Positions 10,320 to 23,807 of a stretch of DNA of 64,000 bases are shown here, piece after piece (positions within the stretch are counted from its first letter, which is position 1; each line of letters starts with the position of its first letter). The position numbers and the translations under genes were made by a program. Below the pieces are notes generated by a model, which saw nothing but the letters and a program-made list of their open reading frames with translations, ran no database searches and was not told the origin of the DNA. Source of the stretch: Acanthochlamys bracteata (Eukaryota > Streptophyta > Magnoliopsida > Pandanales > Velloziaceae); the NCBI GenBank assembly GCA_019914995.1, contig CM034136.1, forward strand, positions 1,689,270-1,753,269, written 5' to 3'.

Positions 10320-12188
10320 TTCCAATTTGATTAGTGTTACTTTGTAATTAATTATCAACGCCGTAATTTTATTATATTCTATAAATTTGAGATAAAGAGA
10401 TAGTTAAGATTTAAACCATACATTAATGATCCGAACAGGTATTATGATCGCCTCACAATAGTTACGCAAGTTGGATAACGAATCCTTTTGTGATGTTTAC
10501 AAATTACAAAATAAATTAGATTCTTGTTCGTGTTTATCCATGTTTTCTCATTTCAAGTACTTCTCAAAAGATGTATTCATCAATCAGTCTTCTTTTGGGC
10601 GGCCGTAGACAATCAGGTGACGTCTCGGTTGAGAAAACTGGCAGTCACATCCATAAAACTCACAGGGTCGTTGTTTTTAAAGTTGAAATTTTTTTTAAAA
10701 AATATTTTTATTTTATTTCAAAAAATATAAATAATAACTAAATTTTACTTATTTTTAAAAAGTAAATAAAATATATTTTATTTTATTATTAAAATATTAT
10801 AAAAAATATATTAAAATATATATAATTTAAAAAAAACTTCCAAATAGAGTGAAATAGAATACCGAGCATCTCTTAACTCATCCTTAAACTAAATTTTTTA
10901 AAATAAAATTATGAAAATAAATTTATTAAAAAATAAATTTTAAAGAAATTTTAATTAAAATTATTTTTACTTCAGAACTAGACACAAATACCAAGATGAA
11001 TTTAAAAGAACAAATGAGGGACAAAAATTTAGGTGCCACCACTCGAATTGGATTTGGAGTTGTCTGCTGCTGCTGCTGCAGATTGATTCAAAATCGAAAA
11101 TTTATATCCTGCCAGACAGATCCCATAAATGCTTCAGATATCATTTTCAGAAGAGATCACTCGGCATTGCCGCCTACCTTTCCTCTGGGCCACATAGCCT
11201 AATACTACCAGTTCAAGTAGACCATTTTTTTTGCAGCTGACACAAATCTTACTTTCCACTCCCATGAACATATCGACTGAGGAAATCTCTAAGAGTGCTT
11301 AAAACAAAAAAATAAATAAACAAAATTTAGTTTAAAACTATTCAAAAAGTCAACTTAAGTAATAAACATTAAAATTATATAATTCACTATATGCTTTGTA
11401 ACAAAAAAAATTTTAAACTGGTAGAAAATTTATTGAAAAATATAACATTCTTAGAAAAAATGATGCCAGCAGACACCGCAAACACACGCCAACATCTTTC
11501 CGGTACGCACGCAGTTGCTAGGTGCAGAATTTAACTGTGAATCAATCTTACCCTCAAATACATATAAACAGCGCACTTTGTAATGTTACTATAATTTGCA
11601 CAGGCAAAAAGCCAAAATCAACTTTCCCATGAGTCAAAAAAGCAACTGCAACCAAATCTGAACATTCAGATAGCCCGTCATTCCACTGCACTTTCTGCTG
11701 TCTAACACATGTGCATCAGATTGTTAAGTTTCGACTTCAAAGATTGATTACAACAAATGTTTCATCTAGTGACCATCTTATTTCTCATCACTAGGTATCC
11801 AAGTTTGAGGGAAAAGAGTAGATGAGTTGAACTTCTCTATCGCACAACAAACTCTTATATAGGATTTTTACGCCCAAACTGCTTATATCTTTATGCTTTT
11901 CCTCTTCCATCTTGGACTTGTCTTTAACTAAAAAGGTCTAAAGCTCCTGTGTGTGGGATACAAGAAGGGGAACAGTCATGGCATAGATGATAGTGCCAAA
12001 TGGTGTAGATGTACCTGTTGGATCTTGATTAAAACCACAACGCCATCAGTTTAACCCGACTTGGCCCTATTGGCCACTTTCAAGTGTCCACAGCATTTCA
12101 TAAGATGCAATAGGTAAAATGTACTCTTTGACTCAACAACTGAAGTTCTTCATAAGAAGATCATTTTCGTATACAACATAGTTGGAGT
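10320..12188. other. AT-rich intergenic DNA with MITE-like fragments
   Basis: 10660-10850 is a long A/T hairpin-like stretch with the 'TTTTTATTTTATTTCAAAAAA' look of the Tourist-like family seen at 20598 and 21320. A short open frame at 10996-11202 has no recognisable content. The last few hundred bases before 12189 are probably the 3' UTR and terminator region of the ESF2 gene. Confidence 0.4.
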
Positions 12189-15100
12189 TCATGATCCACT
12201 ACTGTAAACCTGCAAGATAAGATAATGAGTTGTCACGTTAGAGTTCAAATCAAAAGATGATGCGGGGTGATAACAATGAGAGAGGAATCCTGCCTGTGCC
12301 AGAAGGTCTCTTGAGAGCCTTAATTTATTTTCACTTGCATTTCCTTCAACTGGTCCTTTCTGTGGGAAGTGACGAATAACCTTGGGTTCCTGCGTACTGC
12401 TAGTGACAGCATCTACTCCATCTGTCTTCTGCTTCTGTTACCCGATAAAATTCATAATGAAGAAGTGAGCTTTAGACTAATAAAGTGCAAAACTAATACT
12501 TGAAGAAATTTTTTTTTTAAATGTCAATCTGCACAACAGAATGCCTCTAACAAATCATATGATAAACTTCATAGAATAAACAAATAAGATGCTGCTGGCT
12601 AAGTGCTTAGATTCCTAGCAAGTTTACAAGGAAAAACATTGAGAACAAAAACAATACTTTTGGATAGACGGAAATGTGGATCTGCAAAACAGAATGCCTA
12701 CAGCGAATCAAATCTAACTACCAACTTCATGCAATATACATATGACATGCTGCTGGACAAGTGCTTAAATTTCCTAACAAGTATCAAGTTTACAAGGAAA
12801 TAATTTTAGAAGAAAAAAATCCATTTTTTTTTTTTTTTCTCAAGAAGATAACATGCTGCATACATTTTGCATCTTTACTAGATTTCATTGTTTTATTTTA
12901 AGTGTGCTAGTGTTATATAAGAGATAGTGCACACATGAAAGAAGTATCTAGTCTCATCTGAAGAGTCTGATGCCATCAGCTTCGTTACATCTTTTAAGCT
13001 CATACATGGGAAACTATAATCTAATAATCATAAAACATGGGAAGTCCGTCACATAATTTCCTCAGTTTGCATGGAGAAGTAGATTATAGATGGCTATAGC
13101 CTTTGTCAATAACTAGAGCTACTGGCATCATTATGTAAAGCAAGCAGGAAACCTATTGCATTAATTTCATAGACACTACGAGAACATATTACAATTAAGC
13201 ATATACTGGTGCATTCGTGACTTTTGAGGATAGGGTCAGAATTTGAACATTAATGCTCACTCCGAACAATAATTTAATACATGAGCTATCGGTTTAGACC
13301 AATAAGAGAGACATCAAAACTGAAAAAGCCACATTCATGAAAGAGGGAAGTCGCATTAACATATCATCAATGCAGTAAAGATAGAATATGAACCTTTTTC
13401 AGACGCTCCTGAACATGACTTAGAGCACTGGATTGCTCAAATTTTGACATGTAAAAATCACGCTCTCTCTTCGCTGCAGATATCTCCATGGCTAGCTTTT
13501 GTTCACGAATATGGTTCTTGTTAGCTGTACAAGCAACAGAGAAAAGTGGTTATATAGATAATTTTTCCTAGTCCAAACAAATCAGACATGTTAAGTATAC
13601 CTTTCTCATTGTTTAGATCATCCCATTTAAATTTACTTAAATACTTAATGTTCCAAGTTTCATAATAAAATGGGGACCTCCTCTTTCCACCTGTAAATGA
13701 TGATAAGGTCAATCATTGAGAACAAGAATCAGAAAAGAGATATGTATCAGAGGTTAATAGTCAAAGTTAAAAGTAAAGATAACTTTGATAAGAACCATAT
13801 ATACTAATATATCTATATGAATTTAAGATAGGATAGACCTTACTAGAAATAGAATGGGGAACTAGAAAAAAGAGCTTGTAAGGAAAATGGAAATACTAAT
13901 GAAAGGAAAACAGATGACAAAAAAATTGAAAAGGCTAAAATTACAAGTACAATTAGTAGCTCTCTCAAAATCAGAAAATAAAAGAATCAGATTTCCTGTG
14001 CGATAATGGAAATGCCAATTAATCAGATTTAAATTCTGCTTGGAACTTCAATCCCAGAAGTGATGTATACCCAGACATAGGTTAGGCATAGGTATTCTCT
14101 CAGAATCCAACAAACTATTCAAAGCCTAAAACTTAGTCCATGAAGTTCCATTAGAATGGAGTGTTAACTAACTTGCATTAAATACTAAACGTATATGGCA
14201 AATAAATGATTTAGATTGCACCTTTGAAAGTTTATAACTTGACGGGCCAATTTACTACAGATATTGAATAAACGTAAAAGCCCAAAACAAATCAATATCC
14301 CAATCAATCATAAGTTACTTCGTACAGGATAAGCATCATCCTTCTCCCAAGCTTTAAGGACATTTTGTTAGAGAAAGATCTTCAAGAACTGAATTCTGCC
14401 CACACAGCATGACAAATGATGCATGAATAAAACAGACTGAACATCTAATAGACATCTCACAAACTTCCACGGAATTGAAGTCATGGTAGAAGAGATTAGG
14501 ATCCAAAGAAATGGGATAAATAGAAAGTCATTCAACATTTCCATGGTATTAGTTGGATAAAACTGATTGCACATTTTGCTAGTGGCTTAAGAAAAATACA
14601 AAGCATTATTATCAATAAATATGCATTCAATAGAATAGTAGCATGTCTGAAGTTGTTGGAATTTGTTGAGCAGGATCTTGAATTCTTGGGAAAACCCATT
14701 GAGCAATTTGGACATATACCTACTATTTCACCGTTGAGCAATTTTGCAACTCTCTTTGCAACAAGTTTATCTTTAAATTCAACCCATCTGCAATAGTTGA
14801 AGACAATTAGGTATCGATAACCTACAAATGCCACTAAAACAAGCTATAAATATTTTCAACAATGATTCAAAGAAAGAAGCTCGTGCATTAACATAAGCTA
14901 CTTTCTGTAGATTTGTTCAAAATTCCATATGAAGGATATGTTGAATTATTTATATAGTACCATCTGCAATTGTAGAAGATAGTTAGGTACTCCATAACTT
15001 CAAATTGCCACAAAAAAGAAGCTCTAAGTACTTTGCATCAATGAATTCAAAGAAAGAAGCTTGTGATTCAACATGAATTCGCTTCCTGAAACTTAGTTCA

Positions 15101-18100
15101 AAGTTCCATATGAAGAATATGTTAACTATTTAAACAGTACCTTGTAGTTTAATTCTCAACAATTATTTGTACTAGAATTTTGCATGATAATGTAGAAATA
15201 CGATTAAAATAAACTCCACTTAAATTCTAATGCTGATTAATTTGAGAAGCAACTCATGTATGATTACTCGACAGGTTGAAATCTCAACATCCATAGGACA
15301 ATCACCAATAAGGAGCACAGAAATTGCAAAAAGTAGTACTTTTTGACTGCACTCCAAAACACAATTAGCAAGTTAAAATGAAGAAATCAAGTAGAAATGA
15401 GCAAATTTGTATACCCTTCAGTGAAACGTGTTCCTCCAAACTTGCCAGTTCGCTTACGTTTTACTTGAGTTGAGGGTCCTGTTATAAATTGAAAACATTT
15501 AATAGTGCTAGAGTTGGAACTGATAGTAAAGCAATCTACAAGCCTTCTAAGCACTTCTACTTCTGATCACATTAATCACTTTGCAGGAAGTTGAGCATAA
15601 CCATACAATTTTACAAGAACCCAAACAAATCATTCCCCACTGTTTATATAAAAATATTTTAAGTGCGCAATGGCTACAAACAATAGCAATTAAATTGTTC
15701 TCCAAGTGTATGTGGTTGATAAGTTGCCAATGTGATGAGAGGATAAGTATGACAGATTGTTTTCACAATACCATGTGATAGTCATTTTTCCTGTTAGAAA
15801 TTAGCAAACTACCTTTAAATGCAAAATAAATATAATGAGTAATGGCACGAAGTACTATTGCAGTAGATACAAGTGCTTAAGAAAAATGAACACAATCATG
15901 GTTTTGTTGCTTCACCCAAACAGAAAAATCATGAATTTGTGCTTCCTCCAACAGAAAAGGGTTTTGATTCGACAGGATCAGCATTATGAGTGAATCCAAG
16001 AGAATGTGATGTGTTCAGTTTCTGCGTAAGTCTTGTCTGGGGGACTCGGGGCTGATTTGAAGGAAGAAAGATAATGGTGTTTTCTTTCACGCCTTGGCTC
16101 AACAAACTGCTTCAAAATTTAATAAAAAAATCTTAAATGTTTATCTTTAATACACCACTCTCCGCATCCTTTCTTTAAAAAATTTATAAAAAAAAAATCT
16201 TCCAGATATCTTCTTCTCCACTTATATAGTTTTTGGTTCGCGGTGAATGGGGATGAATAAAAGTGAAAGTAAATCATTCACCTCCATTCACCGCATTTGC
16301 AACCTTCAGTAAGGAGAGAAAAGATTACATGTTTCATCTTAAAAGGTACTATTTGGAGGTTAATCTTACACTCAATATTGTAAGTGTAAGCAAGGTGAAG
16401 ACTAAATTCCAAATCTTTTTCCTCTATTAGCCTTCTCTGTTTAAAAAATAATAACAATAAAAGTTTTTTAAATTAGCACATGTTGCATTTTATTATAAGA
16501 ACTTATCATTTGTATATTTACTTTACTTTCAGTTGATTTTATTATAAAAACTTATCATTTGTATATATTACTATATGATCAATCTTTATATTAAAAACTA
16601 ATTTATCTGTTAAGTTATATCTAATATTAATTTAAAATTAGACTAACCTAAATTTATTAATAAAAATAAAAAAGCTAAAATTATATTAATAAAATTTATA
16701 TTAATCTAAAGTTAAATTAGTATAACTCAAAAAAGATATGTGAGTCTTCTATAAAATATTTTCTTCAATTTCTCACTCATTTACTCTTCTATCCAAACAT
16801 AGTAACATCTTTACTCTTACTATATATCCAAGTACAGCAACATTAAATGAATACCCTTCACTACTCCCATCTTCGTTACTTTTATTTTTTAATCTCGTTC
16901 CCAAACAATATGTTAAGCAAATAAAAAATTTTATGCTATTAAGCAAATACAAAATCCTACTCGAGCTAAAGAATTTTATGTTATTAACGTGCCATTGCGG
17001 TTTCCAAATTTCAGGTATTTCCTATTAAATTATCAATTTTCTTTTGCTTGATTGGGAAAAGAAAGTTGATTTCACAACTTTGGGAACAACAAAATATTTA
17101 TTTACAATAAAAAAGATTTCAAAATTGAAAATGATGACGAAGAACAACAACAAAAAAGTCAGCAGGCAGCTAAACAACATTTCAACTACGAGAAGCGCGA
17201 GAAAGATGAAACATCTCCAGCAACAGTGGACAACATCAATGATGAAGTTAATATAATGCCCTGCAATATAACATCAATAACAAACAAGTCAATATAAACC
17301 CTGCATTGATTTAACTTTTAATTCCTTGAATGTAGCGTATATATTTTAAGGACATGCATGCTACGAAGGCTTCAATGTGAGGAAGGGCTCAAATCAAACG
17401 TCACAGAAATATGAAACATCATTGCCATTTGTTTAATATTTCAAGGGATGATTTGGAGAAGAGAAATGTGAAAGGTTCAGCAAACAAGAGCAAGCATCAT
17501 GGAGAGACACACTGTGGGTGACAAGCAAAGCTCTTGTTAACAAGAAGAAAGATGAATATGGGACGTTTCTTTGTTTTATGAGGAACATAATCATATGATG
17601 GTCACTCCAAAGAAGTGTCATCTATTGCAATCAAATTGAAATATTGGAGAAAGTGAAGGAGATGCTCGTTTGCAGAATGCTAAAGTCCAGCTTCCTTCTA
17701 GTCAACTTGATGGGAGTCGACATATATTCATTGATTGATATTTAAGAAAGTTATATGCGATAAAGCGCCAAAAAGGTATTTGCAGTTGATGATTCACAGA
17801 ACCTGCTGAACCACTGATGAAATGCAGTTCCAAAAAAACTTATTTCTTTCCCGCATCAAGCCAAACAAGGAAAGGAAGATCTCAAATATTTTCTGGTATT
17901 ATGCAAGATCTAGAATGGACCACAACCACTTCGGAGATGTTGTATGCCTTGATCCTACTTATGGAGCTAACATACAAAAATACATGTCTAGGAACTTCAG
18001 ATGTTATCATACAAGTAGTTATGCAAGTAGGAGCTAACATACAAAAATACATGTTTTGTTCCTATTGTAGGTATTATCATCACCTGCAAACTATGTTATT

Positions 18101-21100
18101 TGGTTATGTGCTAATTTTATGTGAATCTGGAAAGTCCTTTATTTAGGAACTTCAGACGATGATGCAAGTGAAGGAAGATCACCATCCAAAAAGCAATCCT
18201 TGATGGTAAAACTCAGCCACTACAAATATTACTTGCAAAGCTTTATTCTACTATTGTCCTCGCTTTTGCTGTAGCATATTCAAAATGCCAACAGACATTT
18301 AGGGTGGTCCTGGAGAGGCTCAAATTTTGCAAGGATTTTTCTAATTGTGTAAGTCTCGAAAGCCAACCCACCTACTGATATAAGACTTAATAGTAGTTAC
18401 GTACGAAGTCTTCAAAATATTGAAGAATTTCAAAGCAATCAGATGAATTACTTGGCAAGTATGATCTAAAAGAAAATGAATGCATGGCATGTATGCTCAG
18501 CAAAAAAGATTAATTGGTTCATAATCTACTCACATAAAATCCTTTGTTTTGATGTGTCCACAACTCAAAAAAGTGAAGAGTATAAATAGCTTGTTTAAAG
18601 GATTTCTAAATATAAAGATGTTACTTTTAGATTTCTTATAGGTTCTGATGAAGCACTTGCTAATGATGAGAGAAAGAAATTGAAGCTGACTTTTACAGGA
18701 GTTATGCGAAACCAACTTTACTACAGATAAAAATGCACATCCAAAAATAAGCAAATAAGCTGTACACACTTGCTATTTAAAAAATTTGTAAGAGGTGTTG
18801 CTGGTTCTCTTCATTACATTTGTGAAAATTTTGAAGATGAGGAAGCTTGGTACTTAGAAGTGTTGGGTGACTGAAAAAGAAGCAACGCATGGATGGTTAC
18901 TATGTTCTTCCGACAGAATTACAAAGTGTAGTTACCATAAGTCAAGCTTATAGTTACTTAAAACTTCATATGCATAATATGGAACATGTACCGACAGAGT
19001 ATGAATTGAAGCTATTGGCAACAAATACAAAATATGGTGTCATGCAAGATGGCCATGGTAAAGAAATATAATGTGATCACTAAGAACATGCCACATTTCA
19101 TTATATTGATCTCGCTTGTGAAGCAATGAAAGCTGTAAGCAAAGGCTTTTCTTCAATGGTGATATATCAAGTCGAGTTACGATCCTCAAGAAAGGCAAGG
19201 AAAGAAGTACATAACGTTACAAAACCCTATTTGTCAAAGACGAAAAAAAGGAGCAAAGGTGATGACCCTTTAAGTTGATCGAAAAAAGATGCCATTCCCG
19301 ATAGCAATTCATGATCCACCAATGTAAACACTAAAGTAGAGCCTGTGAGGAAATAGAGCCTTAAATTTGGTAAATAATCTTAGGACATTTCACTAAAACA
19401 CGTAATTAGCATATTCATAGATTTCAACTTTTAAAGACAAACCATTTAGGAAAGAAACATCAAATTCAAGATAGACAACTGCATACCCAAGGCTTAAGGC
19501 ATATTTCAAATGCCCATAATTGAGTTTCGTAAAAGTGAAATAAAAAGTAGAATTTTTAAAAAATGAGTTGAAAGTGGAGTTCAGTGTTTGTGTTTCAATA
19601 GTTTTTGAAAGTGAGTTGTAAATTAAAAAGTAGAATTGTATTGGAAGGCGTGCAAATAAGACAGTTGGAACTGGAGTTTCGCATGTGAAAGTGAAATTCT
19701 GAATTCCTTGTGCAAATGAAATATATGAACTTTCGAACTCCAAATCTGACAGGAAAAAGTAGAGTTACGGGCGTTTGAAACATGCCCTTAATATCAAAGT
19801 CGGAGATGAAATTTTAACCAAACCCTAAATTGCAAAATCTTTACTTTTCAAACAAGTAAAACCCTTAAATTTAAAGAAACAAAAAGTTAACTCACAATAG
19901 CGATAGAAATGGAGTGTGAATGAAATATTCTTTTAATAAATGCCATTTAAATGAAGTGCTTTTGACAAATGGGCTTCGTGAAATGTTATTGGGCCTTCTG
20001 TGTGGAGATTTGAACTTTACAGACCTAGGCCCTAGCACTAGGCCACTATCTCTTTATGAGGCCATCGGCACATGATCTTTCTTCTTCATCTTTCTCTCTT
20101 AGTTCTTCTACTCTATTGATCTCTATGTCTCAATCACATCATAGATTGATTACAGATCAAAAGAAAAAAGACGAACTGAAACTTGCTGATCGATGACCTT
20201 ATCTTTTGAAAGGAAATTCTTCAATTCCCCTTTCTTCATCATGAGTCTGGGCCACACCAGAGAGGAGAAATTTTGTCTCCAAATTTCTTTAATTATATAA
20301 AATTAGTAGAAAAAGTCTTTCTAATATAAATATCTTCACAAATATATTCTATTTTCTAATTTTATTAACAACACACCTTTTTTAAAGTTAAAAAAGCATA
20401 ATCTAGACTATGAGTTATATGTACTAGTTAATGTCTCATGAAAGTTATAAATACGAACTTTCTACATTTCAGTGTTTTCGGATTAATATGAGTCATCAAC
20501 ATATGGAACTTATAAATAGAAGTTATTGATATTAATTTTCTCATTTTAGCTTTTACATAGGGAATCCTAATTCAAATGGATATTAGTTGGAGATTTAGGG
20601 GATGTTTGGAAGTGCTTTTGAAAGAAAACTTTTTCTAAAACAAAGAGTATTTTGAAAATTATTGAAAAACAAACTCTACTTTTTTAACCTCAAAATAATT
20701 AATAAAAATAAGTAAAACAAGATCTTACGACATAGAATTTTTCTATACTTTCTAAATTTTTAAAAACTTTCTGTAGAATATTGTAGAAAGTTTATTGGGA
20801 GACGTGAAATGAAAATTTGAAAAGAAAAGGAATTGAAAAGCACTCCCAAACACCACCTTAGAATCAAATGTAAGCAACTACAAAAACATGATCAATGATC
20901 TAATAAGAAAATAACATTATTTCATTTTGACTATTTTTGCATAAAATATTAAGGATTTGGTACATATAATCACAATCGCCTATTGTCATAATTATATTAA
21001 GGATCTCTAATGTCTTATTATGAATCATACTCACAGAATCTAGAGAGCATTCTACTTCAATATTTCTGTGTTGATTTATTCCTTTAATTTCTTATTTTTT

Positions 21101-23612
21101 TAATACGTTTCACTTGATCCAAGGATTTGGCTTGTGGATGTCCAACTTCATTCTGGAATAAAACACTATATAAGTTGATGAATTGTTGATTATGACCAAT
21201 TATATTGGACCTACAAAAATTCTTATTTTGATGTGCATGTATCGACTGATATAAGTTGCTCTCGCATGACCTCTTTAGGTTAGATTCATCCATACTGCAT
21301 ATTCTGAAGATATGATTCAGGTGTTGTTGTTTGGCTAAGCTTTTCAACTCCTCATTCTAAATTTTTATTTCATGTTTTTCAATATATCTTCTACAGTATT
21401 CTACAATTATTTTTAATTTAAAATATAGAAAATTCTACATAGAAAGATTTATTATTACTTATTTTTATTATTTTTTGAAATAAAAAGAATAGAGCTCTTT
21501 TTTTTAAAATCTCTAAAGGACCCTTCGTTCTAAAAAAGCTCCTTTCAAACGCACTCCCAAACATCCCCTCAGTGAATTTGAGCTGGATGAATAATTGAAG
21601 ATGAGTAAATCTTAGTTGAGCTAAATACTGACCATATGATTACATTTGCTCTAAAACATTTAATTTACTATTACGTAGTTGTGCTAATAATGCCTCGGAA
21701 GAGTGTTCTTATAGTTGTAGACATCATTCAACACATTTTGTTAAAGAGTGTTATGCAACTGGATGGAAATTGGTTATTGTAGCATCATTAATTAATGTTG
21801 GTGCCCGTGCAATTATAATCATTGCTTGAAATAAAATTTATAGTGCTATCCTTTCTAGCTTTAAAGCATACTCTAACTTAGAAGATATTCTTGACTTAGT
21901 ACATTTAGGAAGCATGAATCCAAATTTACAACCCCATGTTGAGGCTAGATTATAGATATACATGCTAATTTGCCAATACTAGCTCAAAACTGAAATTCTA
22001 TATTGAATTGGGCAATAACAACAAATCTTCAGAAGGGCAACAAAGGTTGAGCTTTGCTCTTTCGACAAAATTGCACCTGTTGAAAGTCTAGTAATCTTTA
22101 CCACTTGTAAATTAATATTTTACTGGACTCTCAAAGGTATGATGCATGCCATAACAACTTTTAGATGTTACGTAAGACGTAGATTGAACATTTGATTGAA
22201 ATTTCTGAATCATTTAATTTTGTAGGTGGGACTAAAAGAAGATAAAACCTTGTGAAATATGCATGATGGTAACTGATAAGGTTTCAATTGATGGTGAATG
22301 TTGATACTTAATTGAGAGAGATTCTTACTTTGAAAGCTATATTTTGGAGCTTACCTATAAAAAGGTTACCAAGTTTTAAAAGTTCTAAAATTTTTGCTCT
22401 TTATGTACAGGTTTTTGTGTAAAACCTAATGGAAAGTTGTGGTCATTATGTAATCGTAAAAACTATTGTTTTACGTGTTTTACATAGAACCTACTGAATG
22501 TTTATAGTGCATGAGACTATTTTGGAGAACTTATTTCCATTCAATGCAGAAATATTACAATCTTCTCTATTCCATTCTACTAACTATAATCAATCAGCTT
22601 TCTTTTCTTGGTTTTTATGATTTTTTATTTCTCAAATAGCAATTTCATTAGATACTGATCAAAATACATTCAAATTGAATTATTTGTTTGGGTTGGTATG
22701 TCACATGTAAGAGTTAGCAGATTCTACAATTTGAAGGCACTTTTACTTGCTTTAGCAGAGAAAAACAAGATCTTTGGAAGTGGTTTTTTTTGTAGGGATA
22801 ATGATATGGAGAGTGGTATACTGGAGGTTTACACGATTTTCGTAATGATTTGTCGAGTCGTGTGCTAAGCCGAGCCATGAAGGAACAAGGAAATCATTTC
22901 ATTTTCCTTTAAAATCAGGTCCCAAGCCCCACAAAAGAATCCAAATAATTGACCACGTCGCAATCTCATGAGGTGAACCCATATACGCCCTACTGAACTA
23001 AAACCCACAGTAAACACATTACATCAACAGTAAAAGCACTAAACAGAAAGATGGGTAAAGCAAGTAGTTTGTTGTTCTTCAAAATTGGCTCGTAAAATTC
23101 CTTCCTAAGACACTAGCTAGAGAGCTCAATTCCAAATAAACCTAAGATGCATAGCACATATATGCAGACTAACATACACTTTTTAACAATTAGAAGAACG
23201 ATGCAATAGAACAAAATAACATGGAGTTATCTTTCCATTGTTAATACTAGTTAATTCTTACTATGGTTTGGTGGAACTTGACACTATTGAAAGAAGTACT
23301 CCTTCACGAATCACTTTCAAAAGACCAAATGTGGAGAGAAAAGATTTCTTCCATTAACTCGAGCTCCCTAATTATTACTAAAAAAATGACCTAATTATTA
23401 AATAAAAATAAGCAAGTTCCTGTCTTTAAAAAAAAAAATAGAGAGAAGATAAGTTCACCTTCAGGAACCAAGTACAGGTGACCAACCTCTCCATACTGCC
23501 AAAGAATGTTCCTAATAATCGCTGGATCCATGTTTCTTGGAACCCGGCTCAAATAACACACGCCAGGTTCTAGAGAAATTCTTTCTCTTTGCACCTTCTC
23601 TGCTTCAACCAT
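12189..23612 (-). CDS. ESF2: ESF2/ABT1-like RRM protein, pre-rRNA processing (7 exons)
   Basis: Exons, in order: 23459-23612, 15415-15478, 14720-14787, 13601-13690, 13394-13524, 12294-12434, 12189-12209. All junctions keep phase and give 222 residues. The RRM spans about residues 17-110, with RNP2-like VCYLSRV at 18-24 and the family signature YYETWNIKYLSKFKWDDL just after it; a Lys/Arg/Glu-rich helix (IREQKLAMEISAAKRERDFY) follows, and the protein ends RLSRDLLAQ-VYSSGS. This matches yeast Esf2 and human ABT1, nucleolar factors of the small-subunit processome that act with U3 snoRNP in early 18S rRNA processing. The start is the only ATG in frame before the RRM; an acidic N-terminal extension present in some relatives is missing. 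Intron 1 is about 8 kb and filled with repeats. The last intron is GC-AG. A double site II promoter motif lies upstream. Confidence 0.9.
12210..12293 (-). other. Candidate 84 nt GC-AG intron, in frame, in ESF2
   Basis: The exon ends ...CTGGCACAG and the intron would start GCAGGATT and end TTATCTTGCAG, with a branch-like TCTAACG about 35 nt from the acceptor. Splicing joins LLAQ to VYSSGS, which aligns with the usual family C-terminus. If retained, the 28 codons stay open and in frame, so both isoforms are translatable. Confidence 0.65.
14785..15141. repeat. ~178 bp tandem duplication containing the ESF2 exon 3 splice acceptor
   Basis: Unit 1 begins CATCTGCAATAGTTGAAGA at 14785 and unit 2 begins CATCTGCAATTGTAGAAGA at 14961; both carry 'ATTCAAAGAAAGAAGCT' and 'TTCCATATGAAG(G/A)ATATGTT' and end near AGTACC. 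On the minus strand the second unit thus has an orphan copy of the exon 3 acceptor region inside intron 2, without the exon body. Confidence 0.75.
17044..19300 (+). pseudogene. FAR1/FHY3-related (MULE-derived) transposase pseudogene in ESF2 intron 1
   Basis: Several frames carry family segments in the expected order: EHNHMMVTPKKCHLL from 17583 (end of the FAR1 DNA-binding domain), then ISNIFWYYARSRMDHNHFGD near 17880-17940 and VVCLDPTYGAN (start of the MULE transposase domain), QTMLFGYVLILCESGKSF near 18090, a degenerate KAILDG...AFAVAYSKCQ block (18195-18290), and a C-terminal block near 18890-19250. Stops and frameshifts interrupt it throughout, and a duplicated 'GGAGCTAACATACAAAAATACATG' piece occurs at 17962 and 18031. 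It is antisense to the host gene. Either a relic FRS gene or a Jittery/Hop-type MULE; not functional as it stands. Confidence 0.8.
20598..20857. mobile_element. Tourist-like MITE with TTA target duplication
   Basis: 260 bp bounded by GGGGATGTTTGGAAGTGCTT and AAGCACTCCCAAACACCACC, imperfect inverted repeats, with TTA directly outside both ends (20595-20597 and 20858-20860). TTA duplications and GGGnnTGTTTGG ends are typical of PIF/Harbinger-derived Tourist elements. The interior is AT-rich and non-coding. It lies in ESF2 intron 1. Confidence 0.8.
21320..21568. mobile_element. Tourist-like MITE, second copy, TCA target duplication
   Basis: 249 bp bounded by GGTGTTGTTTGGCTAAGCTT and CGCACTCCCAAACATCCCC, with TCA outside both ends (21317-21319 and 21569-21571). 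Interior pieces ('TTCTACATAGAAAG', 'TTATTTTTATTATTTTTTGAAA') match, in inverted orientation, the copy at 20598. Also in ESF2 intron 1. Confidence 0.75.
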
Positions 23613-23746
23613 GATTTTCAACCAAATCCCAAACTGATAACATCAACGAGAGAAAAGAAGTTAGAAAAGCAACATGTTAAAAATATTGAGAAATTGTTTC
23701 TAAATTTTTCACCGATGAGCCACCAGAGTTTGTCGACGAGATTTTT

Positions 23747-23766
23747 GAGAGAGAGAGAGAGAGAGA
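23747..23766. repeat. (GA)n run in the ESF2 leader region
   Basis: About ten GA units, read as (TC)n on the gene's strand, 135-155 bp upstream of the ESF2 ATG. CT-rich leaders are common in plant housekeeping genes. Confidence 0.8.
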
Positions 23767-23807
23767 AGACTGATTGCTATATGAAAGAACAATGTGTAAA
23801 TTTGTAT

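Noticed and set aside
10996-11202. 68-residue ORF with a Cys-rich run
   Set aside because: The CCCCC piece is a (TGC)n tract; no start context or homology seen.
20004-20048. Box A/box B-like motifs suggesting a second SINE or tRNA
   Set aside because: Only about 19 nt separate the motifs, too short for a pol III internal promoter, and no cloverleaf forms.
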